Counted from the first letter of the stretch, positions 53,596-63,924 are shown. The stretch is 64,000 nucleotides of DNA from Aureispira anguillae (GCF_026000115.1 NZ_AP026867.1:7045001-7109000), one strand, 5' to 3'. Notes: generated from the sequence alone by a model not told the origin. Numbers and translations: made by a program.

Positions 53596-54117
53596 TTACG
53601 ATAATTCTTGAGCAGCTTGTTGAAAATCACCGTTGGGAAAACGATTAAGATAAATTTTAACTAAGGAGTGGTCTCCTGTTATTTTAAAATAGGCTTCAGC
53701 CGCTTCCCATAGGTTGTAATCCAGCATCTTAGTATCAAAATTGTATTCCAAAGATAATAGGTAATGGTTAAAGGCATCTTGGTATTGATGAAGGAAAAAG
53801 TAGGCTGCTCCAATTTGGTTTTCACAAAGCCCCTTTTGAGCAGGGAGTAAATCCATTATTTTTTGAAAAGCATAAACAGCTTGAAGATAAGCTCCCGTTT
53901 TTAAGAGTTGGCAAGCATGGTTAATGGCTGCTTTTTCACCTTTAGCATTCAGTAATGTTATCACTTTATGCTCTATGGTTTCTATTTCTTGTGGCGAAAA
54001 ACTACGCTCTTTCTCTTGGGTAATGTTGGCCTTGGATACGAAAGAATTTTTCTGATTCGTGGGGAGTTCGAGCAGGTCTTCCGTGTTTTGTTTCTTAAAC
54101 CAATTAAAAAGTCCCAT
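53596..54117 (-). CDS. TPR-like protein
   Basis: A 173-residue cytosolic protein. After a variable N-terminus (NWFKKQNTEDLLELP), residues about 45-165 look like three tetratricopeptide-like helical pairs (LLKTGAYLQAVYAFQKIMDLLP, AAYFFLHQYQDAFNHYLLSLEYN). These fit protein-protein interaction. No close family. The 299-bp gap to the divergent histidine kinase gene holds no gene. Confidence 0.6.
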   Translation of the reverse strand: MGLFNWFKKQNTEDLLELPTNQKNSFVSKANITQEKERSFSPQEIETIEHKVITLLNAKGEKAAINHACQLLKTGAYLQAVYAFQKIMDLLPAQKGLCENQIGAAYFFLHQYQDAFNHYLLSLEYNFDTKMLDYNLWEAAEAYFKITGDHSLVKIYLNRFPNGDFQQAAQELS

Positions 54118-54416
54118 GTGTAAATATTTTTGGTGTATTGTTCGAGTTTTATTCTAAGTTAACAAAAAAGTTATAAATGCGAAAAATAAACGCCAAAAAG
54201 TTATAGTGAAAAAATAACATCAATACGATTGAACTGCAAAAAAATAGGGTTTGTCACGATAAGGAAGGCGTTGAACAGATTAGTTTGGAGTATAAGAGCC
54301 TGTGCTTTATTTTTGTATTAGAGAGAATAGAAATACGCTTTGCAAGGTGATCTTAAACAACTATTACTGAATAGCAGTAGTAGCATTCAATTATTGAAAA
54401 ACATAAGAAATAAACA

Positions 54417-55541
54417 ATGAGTACCTTATATATTAAGTATAAAGCATTTTTTTTAGGATTAGGAATTACCGCATCATTAATATTTTTACTTTCCTATGCA
54501 GGAATTATCCTTATAGATTCGACAGCTATTGGCGAAAATTTATTTTTCTTTACATTATGGTGGGGGATCTTTTCCTTGCCCATTTATAAGTTCGATTATC
54601 TCAAAAAGAATCGATCAACCATTTATAAAATTATAGGCTTATTCTTACTCTTATTGGGCGCTGTGATTATGGATAGTTATATGGATATGGCGGATAACCC
54701 AATTACTATTTTTTTATTGGTGTTTTTTTGGTTAGGAGGGCTGTACCTTTTATCTCCTGCTTTTGTTAAAAAGTACTTATGGCTCATTTTAGGAGTTTAT
54801 ATAAGTGCTTTATGTTATTTTACTTATGTTCGATTTTCGGCAGGAAGCCGTGGAATGTTTTATGGAGCAGAAAAAGAAGGGGCTATACTTTCTTTGATTA
54901 TGCCCATACCAGGGTTTATTGGCTTGTGGTTTTATGAGCAGTGGAAATGGTTGCGATTGCTACAATCTGAAAAATCTAAGGCAGAGTTGGCGTTATTAAA
55001 AAGTCAAGTTAACCCACATTTCTTTTTTAATACCCTCAACAACTTATATGGTTTGACCGTTGAAAAGTCAGAAAAGGCTCCCAATGTAATTTTGGGCTTG
55101 TCAGATATGATGCGTTACACCATTTATGATGGAGAAAAAGAACGTGTACCAATAGAAGATGAAATTGCTTATCTTGAGAACTATATAGAGTTGCACAAAA
55201 TTCGTTACCATAGAGCAGTAAACATTAGTTTTGAATCCCATATTGAAGCACCTTGCGAAATAGCTCCTTTGCTCTTTATTATTTTAGTCGAGAATGCTTT
55301 TAAGCATGGTGTCGAAGTATTGGCAGAAAACGCTTATATCAATATTCGTTTGATGGTAGAGCAAGATAAAATTGAATTTTATATAGAAAATAGTCTTGAC
55401 CCAAACCAAGCATTAAATAAGGAAGGAATAGGCTTGACTAATTTGAAGAAACGCTTGAAGTTAATTTATCCCCAGCAACATAAATTATCAACAGAGTCTA
55501 AGGATACTTGTTATATTGCGAGATTAGAAATCGAATTATAA
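54417..55541 (+). CDS. LytS-type sensor histidine kinase
   Basis: A 374-residue sensor kinase. Residues 1-175 contain about five or six membrane helices with short loops and no separate sensor domain. The kinase domain carries the LytS-type H box SQVNPHFFFNTLNNLYGL with His201, and an ATPase part (IILVENAFKHGVEVL near residue 290, then GIGLTNLKKRL near 345). Such kinases pair with LytTR regulators in Bacteroidota, responding to membrane or cell-wall signals. The response regulator gene starts directly at the stop codon. Confidence 0.9.
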   Translation: MSTLYIKYKAFFLGLGITASLIFLLSYAGIILIDSTAIGENLFFFTLWWGIFSLPIYKFDYLKKNRSTIYKIIGLFLLLLGAVIMDSYMDMADNPITIFLLVFFWLGGLYLLSPAFVKKYLWLILGVYISALCYFTYVRFSAGSRGMFYGAEKEGAILSLIMPIPGFIGLWFYEQWKWLRLLQSEKSKAELALLKSQVNPHFFFNTLNNLYGLTVEKSEKAPNVILGLSDMMRYTIYDGEKERVPIEDEIAYLENYIELHKIRYHRAVNISFESHIEAPCEIAPLLFIILVENAFKHGVEVLAENAYINIRLMVEQDKIEFYIENSLDPNQALNKEGIGLTNLKKRLKLIYPQQHKLSTESKDTCYIARLEIEL

Positions 55542-56252
55542 ATGATTAATTATTTAATTGTAGATGATGAGCCAATTGCACATCGTATCATTGAAGGGTA
55601 TGCTGTGCAATTGCCTCATTTAAATAAGATAGGGAACTGCTATAATGCTTTTGAAGCCATGCAGCTGTTGAATAAAGGACAAATTGAGTTAATTTTTTTG
55701 GATATAAATATGCCTAAGTTAACTGGATTCGAATTTTTGAAAACCTTAGATTACAAGCCTCTTATTGTTGTAACTACTGCCTATAAAGAATTTGCGCTAG
55801 AAGGGTATGAACTCAATGTGTTAGACTATCTCTTAAAACCGTTTAGCTTTGAGCGTTTTGTCAAGGCAATTAATAAGGTTGCAGCGCTAGGAAATCATCC
55901 CAATACAAGACAACAACAGACCACCAACAAAAGCAATCCACAGCGTATTTTTCTGAAAGGAGATAAGAAGCATTATCAGATAGAACTAGATAAAATATTA
56001 TACCTAGAAGCTTATGGAAATTATACCAAGGTTCAGCTAACCAACCAAGTGATTACAACCAATGCAACATTGACATCCTACGAAAAAACACTGCCTGCTT
56101 CGCAATTTATGAGGATACACAAGTCTTTTATTGTTGCTATTCCAAACATTTCGATTATAGAAGGAAATCGAATAAAAATAGGGTTAAAAGAACTACCTAT
56201 TGGGCAAACTTATAAGCGAATAGTGCAACAGTTACTAAGCAATCGTTTTTAG
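55542..56252 (+). CDS. LytTR-family response regulator
   Basis: A 236-residue regulator. The receiver domain (1-120) keeps Asp8, Asp9, the phosphorylated Asp54 in FLDINMP and Lys99 in LLKPF. The LytTR DNA-binding domain (about 130-234) contains FLKGDKKHYQIELDKILYLEA and MRIHKSFIVAIPNI. Its ATG follows the kinase TAA with no gap, so the pair is cotranscribed. Target genes are unknown; the convergent SulP genes are not clear targets. Confidence 0.92.
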   Translation: MINYLIVDDEPIAHRIIEGYAVQLPHLNKIGNCYNAFEAMQLLNKGQIELIFLDINMPKLTGFEFLKTLDYKPLIVVTTAYKEFALEGYELNVLDYLLKPFSFERFVKAINKVAALGNHPNTRQQQTTNKSNPQRIFLKGDKKHYQIELDKILYLEAYGNYTKVQLTNQVITTNATLTSYEKTLPASQFMRIHKSFIVAIPNISIIEGNRIKIGLKELPIGQTYKRIVQQLLSNRF

Positions 56253-56290
56253 TTGGCAAAGGCAATCGATTGTATACCACCTAAGCCAAA

Positions 56291-58618
56291 TCAGTTGTTT
56301 TGAAGCTTATAAGCTGCATTAAGTTGCACTTCATTAGGGGTAATTTTTTTAATTAGTTTCTCTGAAAAATCAACCATTTTTGTCATCTCATTGGTTTTTG
56401 CCAGCCTTCTATACTTAAAAATAAGTAGTGCCTCACCATTAGATTCTATATGATAAATTTCATGTTTTTCTAAGAAGAGAATCAAATCAGGTGTAAAAAA
56501 GGCACGAATGGCTTTTTCGTCGATTCCTTCCAATAAGAATTTTTTAGAAAACTCAGGAAATAGCTCAAAATCAATGTCTTTATAACCCGTAAATGCTTTG
56601 ATACGATCAAACATTTTGTCCCAAAACCCTTCTTGCTCAATAACAAACCTTGGAATTTTAAATGGCAATTTGAGAAATTGAACCGTTGTATTATAGACCT
56701 CCGAAGACATCAAAGCTCCTTCATCAAACTCAATGTCGGCAATTTGCCATTCGACACCCAATTCGGAGTAAGTTCCTTCAATCCTATTGGATTTTCGTTC
56801 TATTGGACGAGAATCAAAAAACTGAAATTGGTTAAAATAGGAGCTGTTCCAATCGGTAGAATGACTAAATAACCACCCTTTTTCGGCAGATTTTGCCTCT
56901 AGTCGTTTTTCTCGTTCTCCAAGCGGTTTTTCTATAGAGGTATGATTTGATTTTAGGGCTAGTGTATGATCACTGGAAGTAACATGATTTTCTAAGCCAA
57001 TAATTTGAACAGAGCCGTTTTTATTTTCAAAATTGAACTTAAAGTCATGAAAAGTTTCCAAAACGGTTAAGTCAACCAATCGGGCACGAGAACCATCAAT
57101 AATTAGATGGCATTCGGGCGGAACTTGTTCTAGTAGTTTATTAATATTTAGTAAGGACAAAAAATTAACAATACCATTTAGTTGTAGGGTATATTGATTG
57201 TTTTCGATTGGTAATAATTGAGAATGAGATTTAAAAATCATTCGAAAAAAATCTTGAATAGAGACCCTTGCCAACAGTAATTGGACGGTTAAAGTAATGG
57301 TAATTCCTCCAATAATTCCCCAGAGTTGATCGGTTTGTAAGGTTATAATTAAGGTGGCAACAACAAAAATTAGTTGTTCCATTCCTTTTTCGTACGCTTT
57401 TTTGAAAATGCGAGGAGAGGCTAATTTAAATCCTGTGAAAACTAAAATAATAGCCAATGCTGACAAGGGAACTTGCTCTAAAACAGGAGTTAACAACAAA
57501 ACAAATAACAACAGAAATAAACCATGATAGAGGTTAGAAAAACGTGTTTTTGCATTGTTTTGGATGTTGACTGTACTTCTGACAATTACTGCAATAACGG
57601 GCAAGCCTCCTAGAGCCCCTGAAACAATAGAACTTAAACCTACTGCTACAAGATCTTTATTGAGATCGGTTTTTCGTTGGTAAGGGTCTAATTTGTCAAT
57701 CGCTTTGGCACAAACTAAAGTGGTAATAGAGCCAATGAGGGTAATTGAAATAACCGCTAACCAGAATGGATAACTATTGATCTTAGAAAAATCGGGATGC
57801 ATAATACAGCCCATAAAGGTTTCTAAAGTACTTCGGTTGGGATCGTCAGGCAAACCATTGGACAAGTCAATCAATAAATGTGAGCCCACTTCGTAGGAAC
57901 GCCCTAAAAATTCAATGCTATGATCTTCAAAGAAGTTGAACCAATATACAAATGGAATGGCAATCAATAAAACCCACATTGGAGCAGGGAGAAAGTGAAA
58001 GAATTTGTAACTTAATTTGGGATGAAAAATTAAGAGTAACAGCCCTGTCAATGAAATGATGGCAACAAAAGGATTTAGAGAAGGCAATAAATAAAATGCA
58101 TCTAAAAGTGTTCCTATAATATCGGTTGCCTCTGAGCTAGTTCCTAGTGCTGGATGAATCTGCTTGGCAAAGATAATCACCCCAATGGCTGCAAGAATAC
58201 CATGGATGACGGATGAAGGAAAAATTTCAGCTAACTTTCCCAATTTAAAAATTCCCATAAGAACTTGTATTCCTCCCGAAACAACAATAGCTGCTAAGGT
58301 GTAGCGGATGCCTGAGCCTGCAATAATTTGACCAGTAGCAGGATCTATATCATTTAAAGAACCGATTGCTACAAAAACTGCTGCAATTAAACCCGCCGCA
58401 GGACCATTAATAGCAACATGGCCACCTCTAAAAATGGTCGCTACCACTCCTCCTATTATGGCAGTTAAAAGTCCTGCCATCGGTTGCATCCCAGAAGCTA
58501 AGGCGACTCCTAGGCTTAGTGGCAACGCAACTAAAGCAACACTAAGCGCTGCAATTAAGTCGTTTCTCCAATTTTCTAAAGCGCCTTTTAATCCTGTATT
58601 CGGTGCAGTATGCTTCAT
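56291..58618 (-). CDS. SulP-family anion transporter with extended C-terminus
   Basis: A 775-residue transporter. The membrane part (about 1-440) has the SulP blocks LPLSLGVALASGMQPMAGL near residue 34, INGPAAGL near 72 and VIVRSTVNIQN near 345. A STAS-like domain follows (about 470-555). Unusually, about 210 more residues (565-775) form a soluble domain, rich in aromatic and acidic residues and with EKSAEKGWLFSHS at its start, not known to me as part of SulP. Likely substrates are bicarbonate or sulfate; the extension may regulate activity. A TATATTTG element (58733-58740, minus strand) is a possible -7 box. Confidence 0.82.
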   Translation of the reverse strand: MKHTAPNTGLKGALENWRNDLIAALSVALVALPLSLGVALASGMQPMAGLLTAIIGGVVATIFRGGHVAINGPAAGLIAAVFVAIGSLNDIDPATGQIIAGSGIRYTLAAIVVSGGIQVLMGIFKLGKLAEIFPSSVIHGILAAIGVIIFAKQIHPALGTSSEATDIIGTLLDAFYLLPSLNPFVAIISLTGLLLLIFHPKLSYKFFHFLPAPMWVLLIAIPFVYWFNFFEDHSIEFLGRSYEVGSHLLIDLSNGLPDDPNRSTLETFMGCIMHPDFSKINSYPFWLAVISITLIGSITTLVCAKAIDKLDPYQRKTDLNKDLVAVGLSSIVSGALGGLPVIAVIVRSTVNIQNNAKTRFSNLYHGLFLLLFVLLLTPVLEQVPLSALAIILVFTGFKLASPRIFKKAYEKGMEQLIFVVATLIITLQTDQLWGIIGGITITLTVQLLLARVSIQDFFRMIFKSHSQLLPIENNQYTLQLNGIVNFLSLLNINKLLEQVPPECHLIIDGSRARLVDLTVLETFHDFKFNFENKNGSVQIIGLENHVTSSDHTLALKSNHTSIEKPLGEREKRLEAKSAEKGWLFSHSTDWNSSYFNQFQFFDSRPIERKSNRIEGTYSELGVEWQIADIEFDEGALMSSEVYNTTVQFLKLPFKIPRFVIEQEGFWDKMFDRIKAFTGYKDIDFELFPEFSKKFLLEGIDEKAIRAFFTPDLILFLEKHEIYHIESNGEALLIFKYRRLAKTNEMTKMVDFSEKLIKKITPNEVQLNAAYKLQNN

Positions 58619-58910
58619 AGTTTGTAAGTTCGAAATTTAAGAGGTAGTAACGGAATATTTGAAGCAAAAGACTTCTTTTTTAGAATAGGATTTAACTTTT
58701 TTGTTGAGTTGAGATGCTGTCTTCGAGGCGGACAAATATAGTTAAACTTTTTCTTTAAGTTTAATTAGTTATTTTTAGTTGTGTAGTTTGTTGCTGTTTA
58801 ATGTTTTGTAATGTTGGTTGCTTGGCGAGGTGGCAGGGGATGTCACTATGGGGCAGAATTAAGACCAATAAATAAACCAAAGGTTCAAATGAAGGAGGAG
58901 GAGAGGCTAA

Positions 58911-58967
58911 GAATAAAAAAAGAGATTATTAGAAGTAGTGTATTAATTCTACTCCTAATAATCTCTA
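58911..58967 (-). terminator. Terminator after the second SulP gene
   Basis: A stem of agagattattag/ctaataatctct plus agtag/ctact with one internal mismatch, then a T-rich run on the minus strand (58920 down to 58911). It lies about 110 nt after the stop codon of the 59076-60674 gene and separates the two SulP genes. The rest of the 457-bp gap (58619-59075) shows nothing I trust. Confidence 0.8.
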
Positions 58968-59075
58968 AAAAAAACATGGAACTTTTCGAATTGTTCGTAT
59001 CATTTAGTAATCGAAACGCCCCATGTTCTGATGAATGGCAAAATTATGTGGATTGATTTTTGGTAAATCGTATCG

Positions 59076-60674
59076 TTAATCTACATCTACAGGTGCCAAA
59101 TCATAATGTTTAAAAGTTTTATGTTCTTTGGTAGGATACAAGTCATTAGTCCTTACGGTAATATTTCTGGTTTTAGCATTAACTTCAAAATCTTCAATAA
59201 TCTCCATAACATCGTTGTGGATGAAATAAGTATTACTAGCATCAATTTCCAAGATAACATTGTCAGGGATATTGGATAATGTTTTTAGTATAGAAGCCTT
59301 ATTCAAGAAGGTTACATCTTCTGATAAAATCAAGCGAATTACTTTCTGATCTCCCTCTGAACTTTGCTCCATATGGTAAGAAATCTTGAAATTGTTGCGT
59401 AGAATAATAAAAATAGCTACTGCCATACCCAAGGCAATTCCCATCAATAGGTTGGTAAAGACAATCCCCACAATTGTAGTTACAAAAGGGATAAATTGAC
59501 TCCAACCCTGTGCATACATTTTTTTGAATAAGGTAGGCTTTGCTAATTTATAGCCGACCACCATCAAAATAGCAGCTAAAGTTGCTAAAGGGATTAGATT
59601 AAGTACCCTAGGAATAATAATAATACTTAGCAATAGTAAAATTCCATGGAAAACAGCAGACGCTTTTGTTTTTCCTCCAGATTGCTGATTAACAGAACTT
59701 CTAACAATTACTTGAGTTACTGGAATACCTCCAATCAGCCCACAAACCATATTACCAACTCCTTGCGCTTTTAATTCTCGATTGGCTGGGGTAATTCGTT
59801 TGAGTGGATCTTGTTTGTCAGATGCTTCTGCACAAAGTAAAGTTTCTAAGCTTCCTACTACTGCTAGTACAATTGCAACCACATAAACTTGGGGGTTGGA
59901 TAAAGCACTAAAATCAGGAAAAGCAAAATTGCTAAGAAAGCCATCTACTGAAGTAGAAATTGGAATATTAACCAAGTGCTCTGCTTTTATTGCATAATCT
60001 GGAGTATTGCCAAAAAATAGATTTAAGCAAATTCCTAAGATTACAACGACCAATGGTCCTTGGATAAGTTTTGCAAATTTAAATTGTTTGATGCTAGGCA
60101 ATTCCCAAAGGATTAGTACTGCTAATGAAAAGACCGATACAATCACGACGCTAGGACTAACATAGTTTAGCATATTCACTAACTCAGAAAGGGTGTTTTG
60201 ACCATCAGCTTGAATAAAGCTAAAATCTCCCTCTGGATCTACGTCATAACCCACTGCATGGGGAATTTGTTTCATAAAAATAAGAACCCCGATCCCTGCT
60301 AACATACCATGTACAACGGAAGAGGGAAAATAATAGGCGATAATTCCTGCTCTGGCATAACCCATAACGATTTGTAAAATACCTGCTAGAACAACAGCAA
60401 CGAGAAATACATCAAAACTGCCTAAATCTGTAATGGCATTAAGAACGATAACTGCTAAACCTGCTGCTGGTCCACTAACACCCAATGGAGAACCACTCAA
60501 GGAACCGACTACGATTCCACCGACAATCCCACTAATTAACCCTGAATAAAGGGGGGCTCCTGATGCCAAAGCAACTCCCAAACAAAGGGGCATAGCAACT
60601 AAAAATACGACAATACTTGCTGGGAAGTCATCTTTAAAATTATGGAAAGGACTTAAATCTGTTGTTGATTTCAT
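59076..60674 (-). CDS. SulP-family anion transporter
   Basis: A 532-residue SulP transporter with about ten to twelve membrane helices and a C-terminal STAS domain (about 425-520). Motifs include LCLGVALASGAPLYSGL near residue 31, VSGPAAGL near 68 and VIVRSSVNQQSGGKTK near 330. It is related to the neighbouring 775-residue protein but lacks its soluble extension. Anion (sulfate or bicarbonate) uptake is inferred. A terminator lies between the two genes, so they are probably separately transcribed. Confidence 0.88.
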   Translation of the reverse strand: MKSTTDLSPFHNFKDDFPASIVVFLVAMPLCLGVALASGAPLYSGLISGIVGGIVVGSLSGSPLGVSGPAAGLAVIVLNAITDLGSFDVFLVAVVLAGILQIVMGYARAGIIAYYFPSSVVHGMLAGIGVLIFMKQIPHAVGYDVDPEGDFSFIQADGQNTLSELVNMLNYVSPSVVIVSVFSLAVLILWELPSIKQFKFAKLIQGPLVVVILGICLNLFFGNTPDYAIKAEHLVNIPISTSVDGFLSNFAFPDFSALSNPQVYVVAIVLAVVGSLETLLCAEASDKQDPLKRITPANRELKAQGVGNMVCGLIGGIPVTQVIVRSSVNQQSGGKTKASAVFHGILLLLSIIIIPRVLNLIPLATLAAILMVVGYKLAKPTLFKKMYAQGWSQFIPFVTTIVGIVFTNLLMGIALGMAVAIFIILRNNFKISYHMEQSSEGDQKVIRLILSEDVTFLNKASILKTLSNIPDNVILEIDASNTYFIHNDVMEIIEDFEVNAKTRNITVRTNDLYPTKEHKTFKHYDLAPVDVD

Positions 60675-60894
60675 TTTGATAAATCTATTTTGACAGCCAG
60701 CACAAATTATTTTTTTGTTGATGAAAATAAAGGTAAATGTGCATTTTACTTTCAGTTATAAACTGAGCTGTATATTTATTTTTAATTAAAAGGATAGAAT
60801 GTAGTCTGGTATTTAAACGATTAGAATGTCGTCGAACAATGCCTATTAATTGGTATTGGATAAACGACGATCGTTACTACATAAATAAAAATGA

Positions 60895-61254
60895 TTAGAC
60901 CCATTCTGGAGGAGGGGAGGGAACTTCTAGCTTAAAATTTAAGCAATAGTTATGTGTATTAGGGTGTATAAAAAGTCTTGTATTGAACAATGGTGTGCTC
61001 GTTTCTTGGTGGGCAAAAATCAAATTTGGATTGTAGAATTTGTCTTCTTTTCCTTTTTTTTCTTTGATTTTTTCTTTCTTCTCTAAATCATCATCTTCAT
61101 ACTTTTCGCACAATTCATATTCTGTATCTATCAGATCAAAGACAAATTTTATCATAGGTTGTGCTGTGCTGAACAACACAATTGAAAAGATAGCGAGATG
61201 CTTGAACAAATCGATAGCTGGTTTAGAATTGGATATTTTAAAGAGTTTTACCAC
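60895..61254 (-). CDS. Small protein with one membrane helix and charged middle
   Basis: A 119-residue frame that begins with GTG, directly after an in-frame TAA. The first membrane-like helix is at about 16-42. A Glu/Lys-rich stretch (EKYEDDDLEKKEKIKEKKGKE) follows, and the end is Pro-rich (VPSPPPEWV). The ATG at 61155 would give 86 residues without the helix. No family recognised. Confidence 0.45.
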   Translation of the reverse strand: MVKLFKISNSKPAIDLFKHLAIFSIVLFSTAQPMIKFVFDLIDTEYELCEKYEDDDLEKKEKIKEKKGKEDKFYNPNLIFAHQETSTPLFNTRLFIHPNTHNYCLNFKLEVPSPPPEWV

Positions 61255-61506
61255 TTACGAAAGATGTAATGTTTATTATTTTTGGTAGTAATACTATCAA
61301 AGATACGTGTTTTGTTTCTTTTTGTTTATATAAATAGAAATTTTTTAAAAAAAATCATTTTTAGCTTGCTAATAGTTTGTTGATAATTTCTATATCTTTA
61401 GACCGTCACTTGATATAATCCATCAAAAGCAAAACAGCCCTTTTTATTACCTTTATTCCCATTATTACTCCGTTGGAAAATCCATGAAGTATTAATCCCA
61501 TTAAAC

Positions 61507-62166
61507 ATGAAAATTATTTTTTTAAAGTTAGCAAAGTACAGCCTTATTTTTATTGTTGTTAGTATTGCCTTTATTTTAAATTATCTATTCTTTGCTTGGT
61601 TTCTATCTACTCTAACAACAACTCCTCGAACATATAGTTGCGATAAACCTCATATTATTTATGCCTCTAGCAATGGAGTGCATATGGATTTGATTTTTCA
61701 CAAAGATTTATTGGATAAGAATTTTTTAGCCGAACTAAGTCCACTAGAAGGGAGAGAATACATTGCTATTGGGTGGGGAGATAAAGGTTTTTATTTGCAT
61801 ACACCTAGTTGGGCAGAGTTGAAAGTCAGTACAGCTATTTCGGCGGCTTTCTTACCAAGTACCACCTTAATGCATGTAACGCACTATAAGGCAGTTAATC
61901 CAAAATGGAAATCGATTGAACTTTGTACCGAGCAGTTGACAAAATTAAATCAATTTGTAGAGGCTTCCTTTAAAAGAAATGCAGCAAATGATCTTCAAAT
62001 TTTGGAAGGAACAGGTTATCGAGCCAATGATTTTTTTTACGAAGCCAAAGGAAATTATACCTGTTTATATACCTGCAATGTATGGGTAAATCAAGCCTTA
62101 AAAAAAGCAGATGTCAAAACGGCAGTCTGGTCACCCTTTGATAAAGGAATTATGAAACATTTGTAG
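61507..62166 (+). CDS. DUF2459-family (TIGR02117-like) protein
   Basis: A 219-residue protein with an N-terminal membrane helix (about 10-35). The segment AIGWGDKGFYLHTPSW near residue 87 and the ending CNVWVNQALKKADV fit DUF2459, a family of unknown function. A NlpC/P60-like fold has been suggested for some relatives; His57 in NGVHMD and Cys in CNVWV are candidate active residues. Probably periplasmic. Its 3' end overlaps the convergent DUF4261 gene by 17 bp. Confidence 0.75.
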   Translation: MKIIFLKLAKYSLIFIVVSIAFILNYLFFAWFLSTLTTTPRTYSCDKPHIIYASSNGVHMDLIFHKDLLDKNFLAELSPLEGREYIAIGWGDKGFYLHTPSWAELKVSTAISAAFLPSTTLMHVTHYKAVNPKWKSIELCTEQLTKLNQFVEASFKRNAANDLQILEGTGYRANDFFYEAKGNYTCLYTCNVWVNQALKKADVKTAVWSPFDKGIMKHL

Positions 62167-62887
62167 TGGGGCGCAAGATCCAAAGCCCATTTTTATTATG
62201 AAAACCATCTCCTTCTGGATAACGAGTATCTTTTTCTTCTAAAATTTGAAAAGCGGGGCTTTTTTCGGTTGCCGAAAAAGTTTCTCCAGCCAAGATTTTT
62301 GGTTGTTCTATGATTTGATACAAAGAAAAAATATCTAAGGTATGTATGGCTGTATCCATATCTACTGCTCCAACAATAGCATCTTTTAGCCCTAGGTTGT
62401 GCATACCACAGGTATAAAATACATCATCCTGTGCTCTAAGCTTAGTGACAAAAGCATCATAAAAACGGGCTTCATCTTTTAGAGAACAGAGCGCTTTCCA
62501 TGTTTCGTTGCTAAAAGCCTTGCCCGTTGTTTCTATTTTGACACCCAAACCACCTGTTTGAAGTATTGCCAAACTAACCGACATCATTTTTTGAGCTAAC
62601 TCTAGACTCCCTGCACTTCCTATAATATATAAGGTAAAGGTATGTTCCTCTATGGCATCCAGTTCTTCCTTTGTCATTTTGCCCATACTGGCATATTCAA
62701 AAGCTTGACGTAGGTTGGGATCTTTTTCATAAATTTCTAAGCCAAAACTTTCATTACTCTTGGAGTGCATTAGCATCATTCCAGCAAAGGTATACCCACC
62801 ACTATGTTTAGCAATTGCTTCTACAATAGCATCTCTATTTTTCCACTTTCCAGGAATCCCTATTACTATAGTTTGCTCGTCTTTCAT
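62150..62887 (-). CDS. DUF4261-family protein
   Basis: A 245-residue soluble protein from the ATG at 62885-62887 (MKDEQTIVIGIPGKW); a longer frame begins at 62914. The body fits DUF4261: GYTFAGMMLMHS near residue 30, GLGVKIETTGKAFS near 112, and YTCGMHNLGLKDAIV near 155. The function is unknown. It stands alone on the minus strand and overlaps the DUF2459 gene by 17 bp at the 3' ends. Confidence 0.75.
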   Translation of the reverse strand: MKDEQTIVIGIPGKWKNRDAIVEAIAKHSGGYTFAGMMLMHSKSNESFGLEIYEKDPNLRQAFEYASMGKMTKEELDAIEEHTFTLYIIGSAGSLELAQKMMSVSLAILQTGGLGVKIETTGKAFSNETWKALCSLKDEARFYDAFVTKLRAQDDVFYTCGMHNLGLKDAIVGAVDMDTAIHTLDIFSLYQIIEQPKILAGETFSATEKSPAFQILEEKDTRYPEGDGFHNKNGLWILRPTTNVS

Positions 62888-63045
62888 GTTACCATTTTTA
62901 TTATTGAGCAGCAAAATTACAAAGAATAGTTGTCTATTTGTAATTCGAGAATTGAAAAGGAGGAAGAATAAAAAAATAGCAAATTATTTTTTATTTTTTT
63001 TTAACTTTAATAGCTTGATTCAGTAGGATGTATAAAAACAAATAG

Positions 63046-63855
63046 ATGAAACGAAATTTTAAAAATAAGGTGGTCATTATAACAGGAGCTTCTGGCAATT
63101 TGGGGCGGGCGATTTGTAAGCGTTTTGGGCAAGCGGGGGCTCAAATAGTGGCTTTGGATCTCAATACTACACTTTTGACCGATCTTGAAGCCGAACTCAA
63201 AAAGGAACAAATAAAGGTATTGCCTATTGCTTGTGATATTACCAATAAAAAATCTTGTCAGGGGGCAATAGAACAAGTGCTAAATACATGGGGGCGCATT
63301 GATGGCTTGGTCAATAATGCTGGAATTACACATATTGAAAGATATACCCAAATGGACAAAACAAAAGAAATTACTCGCCGAGTGATGGAAGTTAATTTTT
63401 TTGGAGCTGTTAATTGCACAGAGGTCGTTTTGGAGCAAATTTGTCAACAAAAAGGCGTTTTTATTAATATTTCTAGTGTAGCGGGGTTTGCACCTTTGTT
63501 GGGGCGAACGGCTTATGCTGCTAGCAAACATGCTTTGCATGGTTTTTTTGAATCCTTAAGAACAGAATTGCAAGAAGAAGGAGTGCATTGCATGATGGTT
63601 TGTCCTTCATTTATTCAAGCCCCAGCTAAAGGGAAGGCAGCTTCTGTAGGAAAAAACGCTATTTATCAGCAGAAAAAAACAATTGGTAAATCCATCTCAG
63701 CAGATGAAATTGCCAAAGATATTTTTGCGTATTGTTTGGCAAATAAGCCTTTGTTAATAGCAGGCAAAACAGGCAAAATTTCCTATTGGTTGCATCGTTT
63801 TTTCCCTAAAATATATGAACGAGCTATGATAAAAAGATTAAAGCATGATATTTAG
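63046..63855 (+). CDS. Short-chain dehydrogenase/reductase
   Basis: A 269-residue classical SDR. The NAD(P)-binding motif TGASGNLG is at residues 13-20, NNAG near 87, and the catalytic Ser (INISSVAG) and YAASK near 135-155 are intact. The acidic residue after beta-2 (ALDLN) suggests NAD rather than NADP. Substrate unknown. It is the last gene in the window, with about 145 bp of non-coding sequence after it. Confidence 0.88.
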   Translation: MKRNFKNKVVIITGASGNLGRAICKRFGQAGAQIVALDLNTTLLTDLEAELKKEQIKVLPIACDITNKKSCQGAIEQVLNTWGRIDGLVNNAGITHIERYTQMDKTKEITRRVMEVNFFGAVNCTEVVLEQICQQKGVFINISSVAGFAPLLGRTAYAASKHALHGFFESLRTELQEEGVHCMMVCPSFIQAPAKGKAASVGKNAIYQQKKTIGKSISADEIAKDIFAYCLANKPLLIAGKTGKISYWLHRFFPKIYERAMIKRLKHDI

Positions 63856-63924
63856 TACCCTGCAACAAAAATTTCTAAATACTTTTTAATCGAGTCTTTT
63901 AGCGATCTTCTTTTTCAAATTTTC

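Noticed and set aside
54353-54362. Copy of the MITE terminal repeat (ttaaacaact)
   Set aside because: Only 10 nt of match and no partner repeat nearby; chance is likely in AT-rich DNA.
58811-59056. Plus-strand frame of 81 codons between the SulP genes
   Set aside because: It runs through the terminator hairpin, has no ribosome binding site or family resemblance, and lies on the strand opposite its neighbours.
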